Positions 37,025 through 46,433 are shown, counted from the stretch's first letter. The stretch: DNA of 64,000 nucleotides from Bordetella sp. BOR01 (GCF_019218885.1 NZ_JAHUWT010000004.1:682001-746000); one strand, 5' to 3'. Made by a program: numbers and translations. Notes: generated from the sequence alone by a model not told the origin.

Positions 37025-37795
37025 TCAGCCGCGCCCCACGAAAGGCATGTTGGTGGCCATGATGGTCATGAATTGCACATTGGCATCCAGCGGCAGCTTG
37101 GCCATGGCCACCACCGCGTGCGCCACGTGGGCGACATCCATGCGCGGCTCGACACGCTTGTTGCCGTCTGCCTGCAAGATGCCCGCCGCCATGCGCTGGG
37201 TCATGTCGGTAGCGGCGTTGCCGATGTCGATCTGGCCGCAGGCAATGCCATAGCTGCGGCAGTCCAGCGAGATCGACTTGGTCAGCCCCGTGATGGCGTG
37301 CTTGGTAGCCGTATAGGCGATCGACAGCGGACGTGGGGCATGTGCCGAGATCGAGCCGTTGTTGATGATGCGGCCACCGCCCGGCTGCTGCGCTTTCATC
37401 AGCCGGATAGCGGCTTGCGCGCACAAGAACATGCCCGTCAGGTTGACGTCGACCACCTCGCGCCAGGTTTCGACCGGCAGGTCTTCGATGGGTACCGCCG
37501 GCGCATTGCGGCCGGCATTGTTGAACAGCACGTCCAGGCGCCCATAGGCGCGCTGGGTTTCGTCGAACAACTGGCGTACCGCTTCCTCATCGCAGACGTC
37601 GGTGGGTACGACCAAGGCACGCAAGCCGTCGTCGCCCGCCGCCGTGCGGGTCTGCTCCAGCATTTCGCGGCGCCGTCCCGCCAGCACGACGCGGTATCCC
37701 TGGGCCAGGAATTCCAGCGCCACAGCGCGGCCGATACCGGTACCGGCCCCCGTAACCAGTGCGACCTGGGCCCCGGGTTGCTCATTCAAACGCAT
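37025..37795 (-). CDS. Short-chain dehydrogenase/reductase
   Basis: A 256-residue classical SDR. The cofactor motif is [14 protein letters not shown] (TGxxxGxG), the NAG motif NNAG lies in [10 protein letters not shown], and the catalytic triad comprises Ser in [10 protein letters not shown] and Tyr/Lys in [11 protein letters not shown]. The N-terminal VLAGRRR after the first strand suggests NADP(H). Substrate is unknown. ATG 37795 has AGGGAGAACC upstream. It is divergent from gmk across a 232-bp gap. Confidence 0.9.
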   Translation of the reverse strand: MRLNEQPGAQVALVTGAGTGIGRAVALEFLAQGYRVVLAGRRREMLEQTRTAAGDDGLRALVVPTDVCDEEAVRQLFDETQRAYGRLDVLFNNAGRNAPAVPIEDLPVETWREVVDVNLTGMFLCAQAAIRLMKAQQPGGGRIINNGSISAHAPRPLSIAYTATKHAITGLTKSISLDCRSYGIACGQIDIGNAATDMTQRMAAGILQADGNKRVEPRMDVAHVAHAVVAMAKLPLDANVQFMTIMATNMPFVGRG

Positions 37796-37958
37796 CAGGT
37801 TCTCCCTCTGACTGAACCGCGAAATCCTAACGCAATAGTGTCCTCCGGTTTGCAAGCGGGGGTGACGATTTGGCGCGGGCGGGCGTCAGAATGACATATA
37901 ATAATTTGGAATTTATTTATTTCCAAAAGAAATTAAGACTGAATCGGCCCGCATACCC

Positions 37959-37982
37959 GGCCGCCGCCCCATGGCGGCGGCC
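37959..37982 (+). promoter_or_regulatory. GC-rich hairpin in the gmk leader
   Basis: GGCCGCCGCC, loop CCAT, GGCGGCGGCC: a perfect 10-bp stem 45 bases before the gmk start. A TATAAT-like -10 element lies upstream at 37897-37902, so the hairpin falls in the 5' UTR. There is no U-run after it, so it is more likely a stability or translation element than a terminator. Confidence 0.5.
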
Positions 37983-38027
37983 GATTTGCTATCCTTCGCG
38001 TCTTACCCCAGTTTGTCTGTCCGACCC

Positions 38028-38660
38028 ATGTCCGAACGTCCCGGCAATGTTTTCATGGTCGTCGCGCCCAGCGGCGCCGGCAAGTCCACCCTGGTCAAGG
38101 CCCTGCTCGACCGCGACGAATCGCTCGTGCTGTCCGTCTCGTGCACCACCCGGCCGCCGCGCAAAGGCGAGGTCGACGGGCGCGAATACCGCTTCATCAG
38201 CACCGAACAATTCGATAAGCTGCGCCAGGGTCAGGCCCTGCTCGAATGGGCCGAGGTGCACGGCAATTTCTACGGCACGCCGCTCGACCGCATCGACCAG
38301 GCCACCCGCGAGGGCCACGACGTGCTGCTGGAAATCGATTGGCAAGGTGCCCGCCAGGTGCGGCAACGCTACCCGGATGCCATCGGCATCTTCATCCTGC
38401 CGCCGTCCATCGAAGAACTCGAACACCGCCTGAAGGCGCGGGGCCAGGATGCGCCCCCGGTGATCGCGCGCCGGTTGCTGGCGGCCGGCGGCGAAATCGC
38501 GCATGCGCCGGAATGCGAATATGTTATTATTAATCAAGAATTTAGCGTAGCCTTGGCGGAACTTGCGCAGATCGTCAGCGCCGCCCGGCTACGTTTTTCG
38601 TCCCAGGCCGTTCGTCATGCGCCGCTGTTTGCGCAATTGGGCATTCCAGCGGCCCATTGA
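38028..38660 (+). CDS. gmk: Guanylate kinase
   Basis: A 210-residue kinase phosphorylating GMP to GDP. Residues 9-19 hold the P-loop (APSGAGKST), then [21 protein letters not shown] (GMP-binding Arg/Ser/Tyr), and [13 protein letters not shown] with the metal-binding Asp. It is followed by rpoZ (40 bp) and spoT, the conserved gmk-rpoZ-spoT order that links guanine-nucleotide supply to (p)ppGpp control. ATG 38028 matches the family N-terminus; 19 upstream codons are open but unrelated. Confidence 0.96.
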   Translation: MSERPGNVFMVVAPSGAGKSTLVKALLDRDESLVLSVSCTTRPPRKGEVDGREYRFISTEQFDKLRQGQALLEWAEVHGNFYGTPLDRIDQATREGHDVLLEIDWQGARQVRQRYPDAIGIFILPPSIEELEHRLKARGQDAPPVIARRLLAAGGEIAHAPECEYVIINQEFSVALAELAQIVSAARLRFSSQAVRHAPLFAQLGIPAAH

Positions 38661-38700
38661 CGCGCCCAATCTCTTTCACAGCCCGTTCCAGGTGTAATCC

Positions 38701-38904
38701 ATGGCCCGCATTACCGTCGAAGACTGTCTGAACCAAATTCCCAATCGCTTCAAGCTCACGCTGGCCGCCACCTACCGTGCCCGCGAGCTGGCCCAGGGTC
38801 ATGCACCGCGCATCGACAGCAAAGACAAGCCCACGGTTACCGCCCTGCGTGAAATCGCCGGCGGCCACACCGGCCTGGAAATGCTGCGCAAAGTCCCGAC
38901 CTGA
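38701..38904 (+). CDS. rpoZ: RNA polymerase omega subunit
   Basis: A 67-residue omega subunit with the hallmark N-terminus [20 protein letters not shown] and the helix containing [12 protein letters not shown]. Omega assists beta' assembly and forms part of ppGpp-binding site 1, which fits its place between gmk and spoT. Length is typical for betaproteobacteria. Confidence 0.96.
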   Translation: MARITVEDCLNQIPNRFKLTLAATYRARELAQGHAPRIDSKDKPTVTALREIAGGHTGLEMLRKVPT

Positions 38905-38925
38905 TCCGGGCCTGGGGGCGGCAAC

Positions 38926-41220
38926 ATGGCTTTTCCCCGGCTGAAGTATGCTTCCACGGGCCTGCTCGCCGCTTTGCGCGCAGGTTCCCGGTTGGGGCGC
39001 CGCCCCGGCAAGAAGGGCTCCGCGGCCCAGTTGTCCGCCTCGGCGGGCGACGCTGACGAAACCGGCAAGGCTTCGTCGCCAGTTGCATCGCTGGCAGCGC
39101 TGACCGAGATCATCGGCAGCTATCTCGACAAGAAAGACATCGAGCGCGTGCGCGAAGCGTACCGCTTCGCCGACCAGGCGCACCTGGGGCAGTTCCGCGC
39201 CAGCGGCTCGCCTTATATCTCGCATCCCATCGCCGTTACCGAAATCTGTGCGGCCTGGAAGCTCGATGCGAATGCGCTGTCGGCCGCGCTGCTGCACGAT
39301 GTCATCGAAGACCAGGGCATTGCCAAGCACGAGCTGGCCGAAAAATTCGGCCCCGAGGTCGCCGAGCTGGTCGACGGCCTATCCAAGCTGGACCGCCTGG
39401 ATTTCGCCACCAAGGCCGAGCAACAGGCCGAGAGCTTCCGCAAGATGCTGCTGGCGATGGCGCGCGATGTACGCGTCATCCTGATCAAGTTGGCCGACCG
39501 CCTGCACAATATGCGCACGCTGGACGCGGTCAACCCCGAGAAGCGCCGCCGCATCGCGCGCGAGACCCTCGACATCTACGCGCCCATCGCGCATCGCCTG
39601 GGCTTGAACCTGCTGTTTCGCGAGCTGCAAGACCTGTGCTTCGCGGCCATGTACCCCAATCGCTACGAAGTGCTGTACAAGGCCGTGCTGGCCGCGCGCG
39701 GCAATCGCCGCGAGGTCATCAGCAAGATCGGCGACGCGGTACGCGCCGCCTTGCCCGCCGCGGGCATCGAAGCCGAAGTCTCGGGCCGCGAGAAAACCCT
39801 GTTCGGCATCTACACCAAGATGGTCGAGCAGAAGAAGTCATTCTCGGAAGTGCTCGATATCTACGGTTTTCGCATCATCGTGCACACGCTGCCCGAATGC
39901 TACCTGGCGCTGGGCACGTTGCATCAGCTGTACCGGCCGGTGCCGGGCAAGTTCAAAGACTATATCGCCATCCCCAAGGTCAACGGCTACCAGTCGCTGC
40001 ACACTACCCTGGTGGGCCCGTATGGCACCGCCGTGGAATTCCAGTTCCGCACGCGCGACATGCATCACATCGCCGAGGAAGGCGTCGCGTCGCACTGGTT
40101 GTACAAGGGCGTGGACGTCTCGCTGAACGACCTGCAGAAGCGTACTCACCAATGGCTGCAGTCGCTGCTCGACATCCAGAGCCAGACCGGCGATTCGGGC
40201 GAATTCCTCGAGCACGTGAAAGTAGATCTCTTTCCCGATGCGGTCTATGTGTTCACGCCCCGCGGCAAGATCATCTCGCTGCCGCGCGGAGCCACGCCGG
40301 TGGATTTTGCCTATGCCATCCACACTGACATCGGCAACCAGGCCGTGGCCGCCAAGGTCAACAACGAATTCGTGCCGCTGCGCACCGAACTGAGCAGCGG
40401 CGACGCCGTCGAGATCATCACGTCGCCCGCCTCGCGCCCCAATGCGCAATGGCTGAACTACGTGCGTACCGGGCGGGCGCGCTCGGAAATCCGCCACTAT
40501 CTTCGCACCGTCAGGTACGAAGAGTCCGTGGCCTTCGGCGAGCGCTTGCTGGAACAGGCCCTGCAGGAATTGCATCTGGACCTGCCCACCTCCGACGACC
40601 CCGCCTGGCAGAAGCTGGCGCGCAGCACGGGTGCCAGTTCGCGCGACGAGATCCTGGCCGACATCGGCCTGGGCAAGCGGCTGGCCGCCGTGGTGGCGCG
40701 GCGCTTCGCGCCCGAACACCAACTGGTGGCCACCACGGCCGCCGCCGTTGACGAGATCACCTCGGCACGCAGCGCGCCCATCCTGATCCAGGGCAATGAA
40801 GGCCAGGCGGTGCAGTTGGCCCCCTGCTGCGGCCCCTTGCCGGGCGACCCCATCGTGGCCGGCCTGCGGCTGGGCCAAGGCCTGGTGGTGCACACCCTGG
40901 ACTGCCCCATCGCCGTGCGCCAGCGCGCACGCGAACCCGAACGCTGGGTCAATGTGGCCTGGGACGCGCAAACCGCCAAGCACTTGTCGACCCGGCTGGA
41001 CGTGATCACCCGCAACGAGCGCGGCGTGCTGGGCCGGCTGGCCGCCGAAGTGACGGCCGCCGACGCCAATATCGTGCAGATCACCATGCACGACGATGCC
41101 GTCTCGACCGTGTCGCTGCACCTGACCATCCAGGTCGACAGCCGCAAGCACCTGGCGCAAGTCATCCGCGCCATCCGGCATGTGCAGCAAGTGCAGAAAA
41201 TCGTGCGCGTGAAGGGTTAG
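38926..41220 (+). CDS. spoT: Bifunctional (p)ppGpp synthetase/hydrolase SpoT
   Basis: A 764-residue stringent-response enzyme. The N-terminal HD hydrolase domain has AALLHDVIEDQG and DRLHNMRTLDA, both needed for hydrolysis, so that activity should be intact. The synthetase domain follows (FKDYIAIPKVNGYQSLHTTL), then TGS (VYVFTPRGKIISLPRGATPV) and a C-terminal ACT domain (DVITRNERGVLGRLAAEVTA). It makes and degrades (p)ppGpp in response to starvation. It begins 21 bp after rpoZ. The first 50 residues are longer and more variable than in E. coli SpoT. Confidence 0.95.
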   Translation: MAFPRLKYASTGLLAALRAGSRLGRRPGKKGSAAQLSASAGDADETGKASSPVASLAALTEIIGSYLDKKDIERVREAYRFADQAHLGQFRASGSPYISHPIAVTEICAAWKLDANALSAALLHDVIEDQGIAKHELAEKFGPEVAELVDGLSKLDRLDFATKAEQQAESFRKMLLAMARDVRVILIKLADRLHNMRTLDAVNPEKRRRIARETLDIYAPIAHRLGLNLLFRELQDLCFAAMYPNRYEVLYKAVLAARGNRREVISKIGDAVRAALPAAGIEAEVSGREKTLFGIYTKMVEQKKSFSEVLDIYGFRIIVHTLPECYLALGTLHQLYRPVPGKFKDYIAIPKVNGYQSLHTTLVGPYGTAVEFQFRTRDMHHIAEEGVASHWLYKGVDVSLNDLQKRTHQWLQSLLDIQSQTGDSGEFLEHVKVDLFPDAVYVFTPRGKIISLPRGATPVDFAYAIHTDIGNQAVAAKVNNEFVPLRTELSSGDAVEIITSPASRPNAQWLNYVRTGRARSEIRHYLRTVRYEESVAFGERLLEQALQELHLDLPTSDDPAWQKLARSTGASSRDEILADIGLGKRLAAVVARRFAPEHQLVATTAAAVDEITSARSAPILIQGNEGQAVQLAPCCGPLPGDPIVAGLRLGQGLVVHTLDCPIAVRQRAREPERWVNVAWDAQTAKHLSTRLDVITRNERGVLGRLAAEVTAADANIVQITMHDDAVSTVSLHLTIQVDSRKHLAQVIRAIRHVQQVQKIVRVKG

Positions 41221-41237
41221 CCCCGGCCCCCGCATCC

Positions 41238-41262
41238 ATCCAATACACCGCGTGTATCGGAT
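41238..41262. promoter_or_regulatory. Inverted repeat upstream of the CoA-transferase operon
   Basis: ATCC-A-ATACAC, spacer CGC, GTGTAT-C-GGAT: arms complementary at 10 of 11 positions, 18-24 bp after the spoT stop. An AT-rich segment (41267-41285) follows and could carry the operon promoter. It may be a regulator site or a spoT transcript-end hairpin; there is no T-run directly after it. Confidence 0.4.
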
Positions 41263-41336
41263 GACCCAAATATAGTATTTTACGCAGCCACCCCCGCTGC
41301 CTAGGATGGGACATCGCGCTTCTGAAGGATCGCCAG

Positions 41337-41411
41337 ATGTCTCTTGCCCTTATCGCCGTTACCGGCCCGAAGTACTGCTGTTGCCCCCGGCATACGGGGG
41401 GCATGGCATGA
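41337..41411 (+). CDS. 24-codon leader peptide with three consecutive cysteines
   Basis: ATG at 41337, with AAGGA 8 bases upstream, encodes a 24-residue peptide containing GPKYCCCPRH (TGC TGT TGC CCC) and ends in TGA at 41409-41411, overlapping the CoA-transferase ATG at 41408 by ATGA. Directly after the Cys codons a hairpin pairs CCCCCG (41384-41389) with CGGGGG (41395-41400), whose right arm includes the only G-rich ribosome-site candidate for the CoA-transferase. Ribosome progress or stalling at Cys-Cys-Cys-Pro would therefore change access to that site. Leader function is inferred from this architecture. Confidence 0.5.
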   Translation: MSLALIAVTGPKYCCCPRHTGGMA

Positions 41412-42649
41412 GCGGCCCCCTGGCCGGCGTGCGCATCATCGACATCACCACCGTGCTGATGGGTCCGTACGCCACGCAGATTCTGGGCGACCTGGGCGCC
41501 GACGTCATCAAGGTCGAACCACCGGGCGGCGACAATGTGCGCGGCATCGGCCCCAGCCGGCATGCCGGCATGGGCGGCATTTTCCTGCACGCCAATCGCA
41601 GCAAGCGCAGCATCGTCCTGGATCTGAAACAAGCCGAGGGCAGGCAGGCCCTGCTGGCCTTGGCGGCCACGGCCGACGTGCTGGTCTATAACGTACGGCC
41701 CCAGGCCATGGCACGCCTGGGCCTGGCCTACGAAGACGTGGCGGCGGCTCATCCGGAAATTCTCTATGTCGGCGTGTACGGCTTCGACCAGCGGGGCCCC
41801 TACGCCGCCCGTGCGGCCTACGACGACCTAATCCAGGGCGCCGTGGGCATTCCCTTCCTGTCACAGCAAGCCGGCAGTGAATTGCCCCGCTATGCGCCCA
41901 GCGCCATCGCAGACCGCATCGTCGGCATCAGCGCCGCGCAGGCGATCACAGCCGGCCTGTACCACCGCGAGCGCACCGGACTGGGCCAGGCCATCGATGT
42001 GCCCATGTTCGAGACCATGGCGCAATTGATACTGGGCGATCACCTGGGAGGCTGCACATTCGAGCCGCCGCTGGGGCCGCCAGGGTATCCGCGCATTCTC
42101 AATGCCGATCGGCGTCCCTACGCCACGCAGGATGGCCATGTCTGCGTGCTGATCTACTCCGATAAGCAATGGGCCAGCTTCCTGGCGCTGATCGGACGCC
42201 CGGAAATGTATCGGGACGACCCGCGTTTTCGCGATATCGGCACGCGCACGCGCCACATCCATGAAATATATCGCCTGGTGGCGGAAATCCTGGCCACCCG
42301 GACTACGGCCCAATGGCTGCAAGCGTTCGAGACGGCCGACATTCCCGCCATGCCCATGCAGAGCATCGATGACTTGCTGCACGACCCGCAACTGGAGGCG
42401 ATCGGCTTCTTCCAGCCTGTCGAACATCCTAGCGAAGGCCGCTTGCGCACCATGGCCGTGGCCTCGCAATGGAGCCGCACGCCGGCTGCGGGCCATCGCC
42501 CCGCCCCCCGCCTGGGCGAACACAGCATCGAGGTGCTGAAAGAAGCGGGGTATGGCGAGGACGCGATCGCCAGCCTGCTGCGCCGGAACATCACGCGCAC
42601 GCCCCCCCAGGATTCGCCACTTGAACAATCGCATGACTCCCTTTCTTGA
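41408..42649 (+). CDS. CaiB/BaiF family III CoA-transferase
   Basis: A 413-residue family III CoA-transferase. The N-terminus SGPLAGVRIIDITTVLMGPY is followed by ILGDLGADVIKVEPPGGDNV. Next comes LVYNVRPQAMARLGL, and near residue 145 YVGVYGFDQRGPYAAR contains the region of the catalytic Asp. It transfers CoA between an acyl-CoA donor and a carboxylic acid. The start is the ATG overlapping the leader stop. It overlaps the next gene (enoyl-CoA hydratase) by 17 bp, so translation is coupled through the operon, which continues into two Bug genes. Confidence 0.9.
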   Translation: MSGPLAGVRIIDITTVLMGPYATQILGDLGADVIKVEPPGGDNVRGIGPSRHAGMGGIFLHANRSKRSIVLDLKQAEGRQALLALAATADVLVYNVRPQAMARLGLAYEDVAAAHPEILYVGVYGFDQRGPYAARAAYDDLIQGAVGIPFLSQQAGSELPRYAPSAIADRIVGISAAQAITAGLYHRERTGLGQAIDVPMFETMAQLILGDHLGGCTFEPPLGPPGYPRILNADRRPYATQDGHVCVLIYSDKQWASFLALIGRPEMYRDDPRFRDIGTRTRHIHEIYRLVAEILATRTTAQWLQAFETADIPAMPMQSIDDLLHDPQLEAIGFFQPVEHPSEGRLRTMAVASQWSRTPAAGHRPAPRLGEHSIEVLKEAGYGEDAIASLLRRNITRTPPQDSPLEQSHDSLS

Positions 42650-43418
42650 TATCGAACGCGATGGCGCGGTGGTCACCCTGACCATGAACCGCCCGGCCAC
42701 GCGCAATGCCTTGTCCGATCCCGACGCCGTCGACGCGCTGGTCCAGGCCTGCACCTGGATCAATACCGACCTGTCTGTGCGGGCCGTGATACTTACCGGC
42801 GCGGGCGAGGTGTTCTCGTCGGGCGGCAACCTGAAGACGCTGCGCGAGAAAATGGGCGCCGGCCTGGGAGACCCGCCGCACAGCCGCCATGCCTATCGCA
42901 ATGGCATCCAGCGGGTGCCGCTGGCGCTGTACGAGCTGGAAGTGCCAACCATTGCCGCGGTCAACGGCCCCGCGCACGGCGCGGGCAACGACCTGGCCTG
43001 CATGTGCGATATCCGCATCGCTTCCGAGCACGCCGCCTTTGCCGAGAGCTTCGTGCGGCTGGGGCTGACGGCCGGCGATGGCGGCGCATGGCTGCTGCCG
43101 CGCATCGTGGGCATGTCGCGCGCGTGCGAATTGGCTTTTACCGGCAAGACCATCGATGCCTCGACGGCGTTGGCATACGGACTGGTGTCCGAGGTCGTGA
43201 ACGCCCAGGACCTGTTGCCCACCGCGCGCGACCTGGCACAGCAGATCGCCCAGCATTCCGGACATGCCATGCGCTTGACCAAGCGGCTGCTGCGCGAAGG
43301 GCAGCATACACGGCTGGATACCTTGCTGGAATTATCGGCAGCGTATCAGGCGCTGGCCCACCACACAGACGAGCACGAAGCCGCGCTCGAGGCCGCATTG
43401 GCGCGGCTGCGCCGCTGA
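42633..43418 (+). CDS. Enoyl-CoA hydratase/isomerase family protein
   Basis: A 261-residue crotonase-fold protein. The oxyanion-hole segments are FSSGGNLKTL and VNGPAHGAGNDLACMCDIRI (about residues 65-75 and 110-130). The second catalytic Glu region reads SFVRLGLTAGDGGAWLLPRI: where typical hydratases have a Glu before the PD/GG motif, this has Thr-Ala-Gly-Asp-Gly-Gly, as in many crotonase-family isomerases and hydratases of this subgroup. It overlaps the CoA-transferase by 17 bp. It should hydrate or isomerise an unsaturated acyl-CoA formed in the same pathway. Confidence 0.88.
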   Translation: MTPFLDIERDGAVVTLTMNRPATRNALSDPDAVDALVQACTWINTDLSVRAVILTGAGEVFSSGGNLKTLREKMGAGLGDPPHSRHAYRNGIQRVPLALYELEVPTIAAVNGPAHGAGNDLACMCDIRIASEHAAFAESFVRLGLTAGDGGAWLLPRIVGMSRACELAFTGKTIDASTALAYGLVSEVVNAQDLLPTARDLAQQIAQHSGHAMRLTKRLLREGQHTRLDTLLELSAAYQALAHHTDEHEAALEAALARLRR

Positions 43419-43516
43419 ACCGCTGCAATGCATCGATGCCACGCGAGAGACGCAAGCGCAGCGGCCGCCCGACATAAGCAACGACCGGCCACGACCGGCA
43501 CCCAGGAGGAGACATT

Positions 43517-44485
43517 ATGCAAGCCACTCGACGAGCACTCATCGGCGCCCTGGCGGCGCTGCCCGCACTACGCGTGCGCGCAGCGCCGGCCTGGCCAAGC
43601 CGCCCGATCCGCCTGGTACTGCCGTACTCGGCCGGCGGCCCTACCGATACCCTGGCGCGCGCGCTGGCGGCCAAACTTTCTGCGCAATTGGGCCAGACAC
43701 TGGTAGTGGAGAACAAGACGGGGGCAAGCGGCAATATTGCCTGCGAGACGGTCGCCCGCGCCGACCCCGACGGATACACCCTGCTTTACCATTCATCGGG
43801 GCTGGCCATCAGCCCCGCCCTGCACCGCCGGCTGAGCTACGACCCGGTGCGCGATTTCTCGCCGATTGCGCAGACCGCATCCATCCCGCTGGTGATCATG
43901 GCTGCGCCCACCATGCAGGCCGGGAACATCAAGGACTTTGTCGCCTATTTGCGCGACAACCCCGACAAGCTCAGTTACGGCACGGGCGGCGTCGGCAACA
44001 TCACGCACTTGAGCGTCGCGCTGTTCCTGCATGCCACCGGCACCCGCGCGGTCGGCGTGCCCTATCAGGGAACGGCACCGGCCATGGTGGCCATGCTGGG
44101 CGGCCAGGTACAGTTCATGGCCGATGCGGTCAGTTCGGGATTGCCGTATATCCGCGACGGAAGAGTCCGGGCACTGGCGGTTACGGGCACCGCCCGGAGC
44201 ACGGTATTGCCCGACGCGCCCACGCTGGCCGAGACCGTGATGCCGGACTTCGAGGCCAGCACCTGGCATGGGGTATTGGCGCCCGCCGGCACGCCGCCGC
44301 CCATCATCGACCGCCTGAACGCCGCGCTGCGCGCCGCGGTGGGCGATGCGCAGATCACGCAACAGTTCTCGCAACAAGGGGTGGACCTGAAAGTATCCAC
44401 ACCACAGCAATTCGGCAGTTACCTGCGCGCTGAAGTCGATCGATGGCGCCAGGCGGTCGAGGTGGCGGGTATCCAGCCGGAATGA
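43517..44485 (+). CDS. Bug-family tripartite tricarboxylate receptor protein
   Basis: A 322-residue periplasmic binding protein with a short signal (MQATRRALIGALAALPALRV), then PSRPIRLVLPYSAGGPTDTL, VENKTGASGNIACE and VPYQGTAPAMVAMLGGQVQ, all Bug hallmarks. AGGAGGAGACATT precedes the ATG. It lies 98 bp after the enoyl-CoA hydratase and 58 bp before a second Bug gene, so two receptors are encoded in tandem. Ligands are unknown; tandem receptors often differ in specificity. Confidence 0.9.
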   Translation: MQATRRALIGALAALPALRVRAAPAWPSRPIRLVLPYSAGGPTDTLARALAAKLSAQLGQTLVVENKTGASGNIACETVARADPDGYTLLYHSSGLAISPALHRRLSYDPVRDFSPIAQTASIPLVIMAAPTMQAGNIKDFVAYLRDNPDKLSYGTGGVGNITHLSVALFLHATGTRAVGVPYQGTAPAMVAMLGGQVQFMADAVSSGLPYIRDGRVRALAVTGTARSTVLPDAPTLAETVMPDFEASTWHGVLAPAGTPPPIIDRLNAALRAAVGDAQITQQFSQQGVDLKVSTPQQFGSYLRAEVDRWRQAVEVAGIQPE

Positions 44486-44543
44486 CGATGATCGAACACG
44501 GCACTGCCAGGCCGTGCATGCATAAGGAAAAAGGAGACAGAAA

Positions 44544-45518
44544 ATGAAGACACAACATGCCTTGCCCGCCGCCTTGCTGGCCGCCACGCTTGCGATGGGT
44601 GCCAGCCCCTGCGCGCTGGCGGCGCAATATCCGGAGCGTCCGGTCAAGATCATCGTGTCGCTGCCACCGGGTAGCGGCGCAGATTCGACAGCCCGCTTCC
44701 TGTCCAAGCACCTGGGTGAAACTTTCAAACAGCCGTTCATTGTGGAAAACCGGCCGGGGGCCAACAGCTTTATCGCCGCGCAGGCCGTGGCCAGCGCCCC
44801 GCCTGACGGCTACACCATGTTCGTGGCCAGCAATTCGCCCATGACCACGAATGCCGCGGTGTTCAAGAAACTGCCCTATGACGCCGTGAACGACTTCGCG
44901 CCCATCGCGCCTATTGCCAAGTTCCCCATGGTGATCGTGGTTCCCGAGAACTCTCCGTACCGGAATATTGCCGACCTGATCTCGGCGGCCCGCGCGGCGC
45001 CGGGCAAACTGAACTACGCCAGCGGCACGGCCACATACCGGGTCGTGATGGAACTGTTCCATGAACAGAATGGCATCTCGGCCACGCATGTGCCCTACAA
45101 GGGCACATCGGCGGCGCTGACCGATGTGGCTGCCGGCGTGGCGCAATACAGCGTCGCGGACGTCAGCGCCGCCTTGCCGCTGATACGTGGCGGCAAACTG
45201 CATCCGCTTGCCGTCACCAGCGCCCAGCGCATCAAAGACCTGCCTGAAGTCCCCACGCTGGAAGAAAGCGGCACCAAGGGATACAAGGCCTACGCCTGGA
45301 CGGCCGCGTTCTTTCCCGCCAAGGTCGACCCGACCATTGTCGCCACGGTGTCCGAAGCCATTCAACAGGCGATGGACAGCCCCGAAGGCGTGGATTTCCT
45401 GGCCAAACTGGGAGGCGAACCTTTCACCGGAGGCCCGCAAGTGCTGCGCGACTTCCAGCTCGATGAGCTGCGCACCATGCAGCGCATCGCCAAGCAGGCG
45501 AATATCCAGCAAGAGTGA
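44544..45518 (+). CDS. Bug-family tripartite tricarboxylate receptor protein
   Basis: A 324-residue periplasmic binding protein. The signal peptide (about 1-27, ending ALAAQ) is followed by YPERPVKIIVSLPPGSGADS, then VENRPGANSFIAAQAV and VPYKGTSAALTDVAAGVAQY. AAGGAGACAGAAA precedes the ATG. It is the last gene of the CoA-transferase/hydratase/Bug/Bug run and converges on a LysR gene 12 bp away. The presence of two receptors and no cognate permease is typical of Bordetella-type Bug clusters. Confidence 0.9.
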   Translation: MKTQHALPAALLAATLAMGASPCALAAQYPERPVKIIVSLPPGSGADSTARFLSKHLGETFKQPFIVENRPGANSFIAAQAVASAPPDGYTMFVASNSPMTTNAAVFKKLPYDAVNDFAPIAPIAKFPMVIVVPENSPYRNIADLISAARAAPGKLNYASGTATYRVVMELFHEQNGISATHVPYKGTSAALTDVAAGVAQYSVADVSAALPLIRGGKLHPLAVTSAQRIKDLPEVPTLEESGTKGYKAYAWTAAFFPAKVDPTIVATVSEAIQQAMDSPEGVDFLAKLGGEPFTGGPQVLRDFQLDELRTMQRIAKQANIQQE

Positions 45519-45530
45519 ACTCGACGGGGC

Positions 45531-46433
45531 TCAATCCGACGCGTCGGCTGCCATCAGTTGCAGCGCCATCGCCATGAAATTCGCGGCGGTGGGCGAAGCC
45601 GTATCGGGATGCACAGCCAGCGCGATGCCCACCTTGATGATCTCGGCCAGCCCCGTCACCTTCACCAGCGCCACGCTGCCCGCGTTGCGGCGGGCAACCG
45701 CCGGCACCAGCGCCACGCCCAGTCCGCTTTCCACCAGGCTGAGAATCGTCTGCACCTGGATCGCCTCCTGGGCAATGCGCGGCTGCACGCCCGCGGTCTG
45801 GAACGCATACAGTACCAAGGCGTGCATGGCCGGTACGTGGGTACGGGAATAGCCGATGAAAGGCTCTTGCGCCAGTTCCGAAAGGGCAACTTCGTCGCGT
45901 CCCGCATAGGGGCTGTCGGTAGGCACGGCCAGTACCAGGTGGTCATGCTGCAACAAGACCAGGCGTGCATCAGAAGGTTCCAGCACCGGAAAGCGTACCA
46001 AGGCGACATCCAGCGAATGCTCGTCCAGGCGGCGCAGCAGTTCCGCAGTGGTGGATTCTTCGATGATCAGGTCGACGCGCGGATATGCCCGGCGAAACGC
46101 CGGCAATATGCGCGGCATCAGTCCGTAGGTGGATGACCCCACGAAGCCCACGCGCAATTCTCCTTGTTCGCCCGCCGCGCCCTCTTTTGCGGCGCGCCGC
46201 ACTTCATCTGCGTAGAACAGCGTAGTACGCGCGTAGCGCAACACCACCTCACCGGCGGGCGTGGGCTTCAAGCCCGCGGGCAGACGCTCGAACAGCTGCA
46301 CCCCCAGCTCTTCCTCGAGCTTCTTGATAGCCGTCGACAGCGGCGGCTGCGCCATGTGCAGGCGCTCGGCGGCACGATGAAAGTTCAGGGTCTCGGAAAG
46401 TACTAGCAGTTGCTTGAGCTGGCGTAGCTCCAT
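45531..46433 (-). CDS. LysR-family transcriptional regulator
   Basis: A 300-residue LysR regulator of the CatR/BenM-like aromatic group. The helix-turn-helix covers residues 1-60 (MELRQLKQLLVLSETLNFHR, AAERLHMAQPPLSTAIKKLE). The effector domain has RVGFVGSSTYGLMPRILPAF and LVESGLGVALVPAVARRN. It is divergent from the acyl-CoA dehydrogenase operon across 166 bp containing a TCTAAT/ATTAGA palindrome, and converges on the Bug operon. It probably controls the dehydrogenase operon, perhaps also the convergent genes. Confidence 0.88.
   Translation of the reverse strand: MELRQLKQLLVLSETLNFHRAAERLHMAQPPLSTAIKKLEEELGVQLFERLPAGLKPTPAGEVVLRYARTTLFYADEVRRAAKEGAAGEQGELRVGFVGSSTYGLMPRILPAFRRAYPRVDLIIEESTTAELLRRLDEHSLDVALVRFPVLEPSDARLVLLQHDHLVLAVPTDSPYAGRDEVALSELAQEPFIGYSRTHVPAMHALVLYAFQTAGVQPRIAQEAIQVQTILSLVESGLGVALVPAVARRNAGSVALVKVTGLAEIIKVGIALAVHPDTASPTAANFMAMALQLMAADASD

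Noticed and set aside
41254-41267. 14-base identity GTATCGGATGACCC with 23500-23513
   Set aside because: About this many shared 14-mers are expected by chance in a 64 kb GC-rich window; the flanks do not match.
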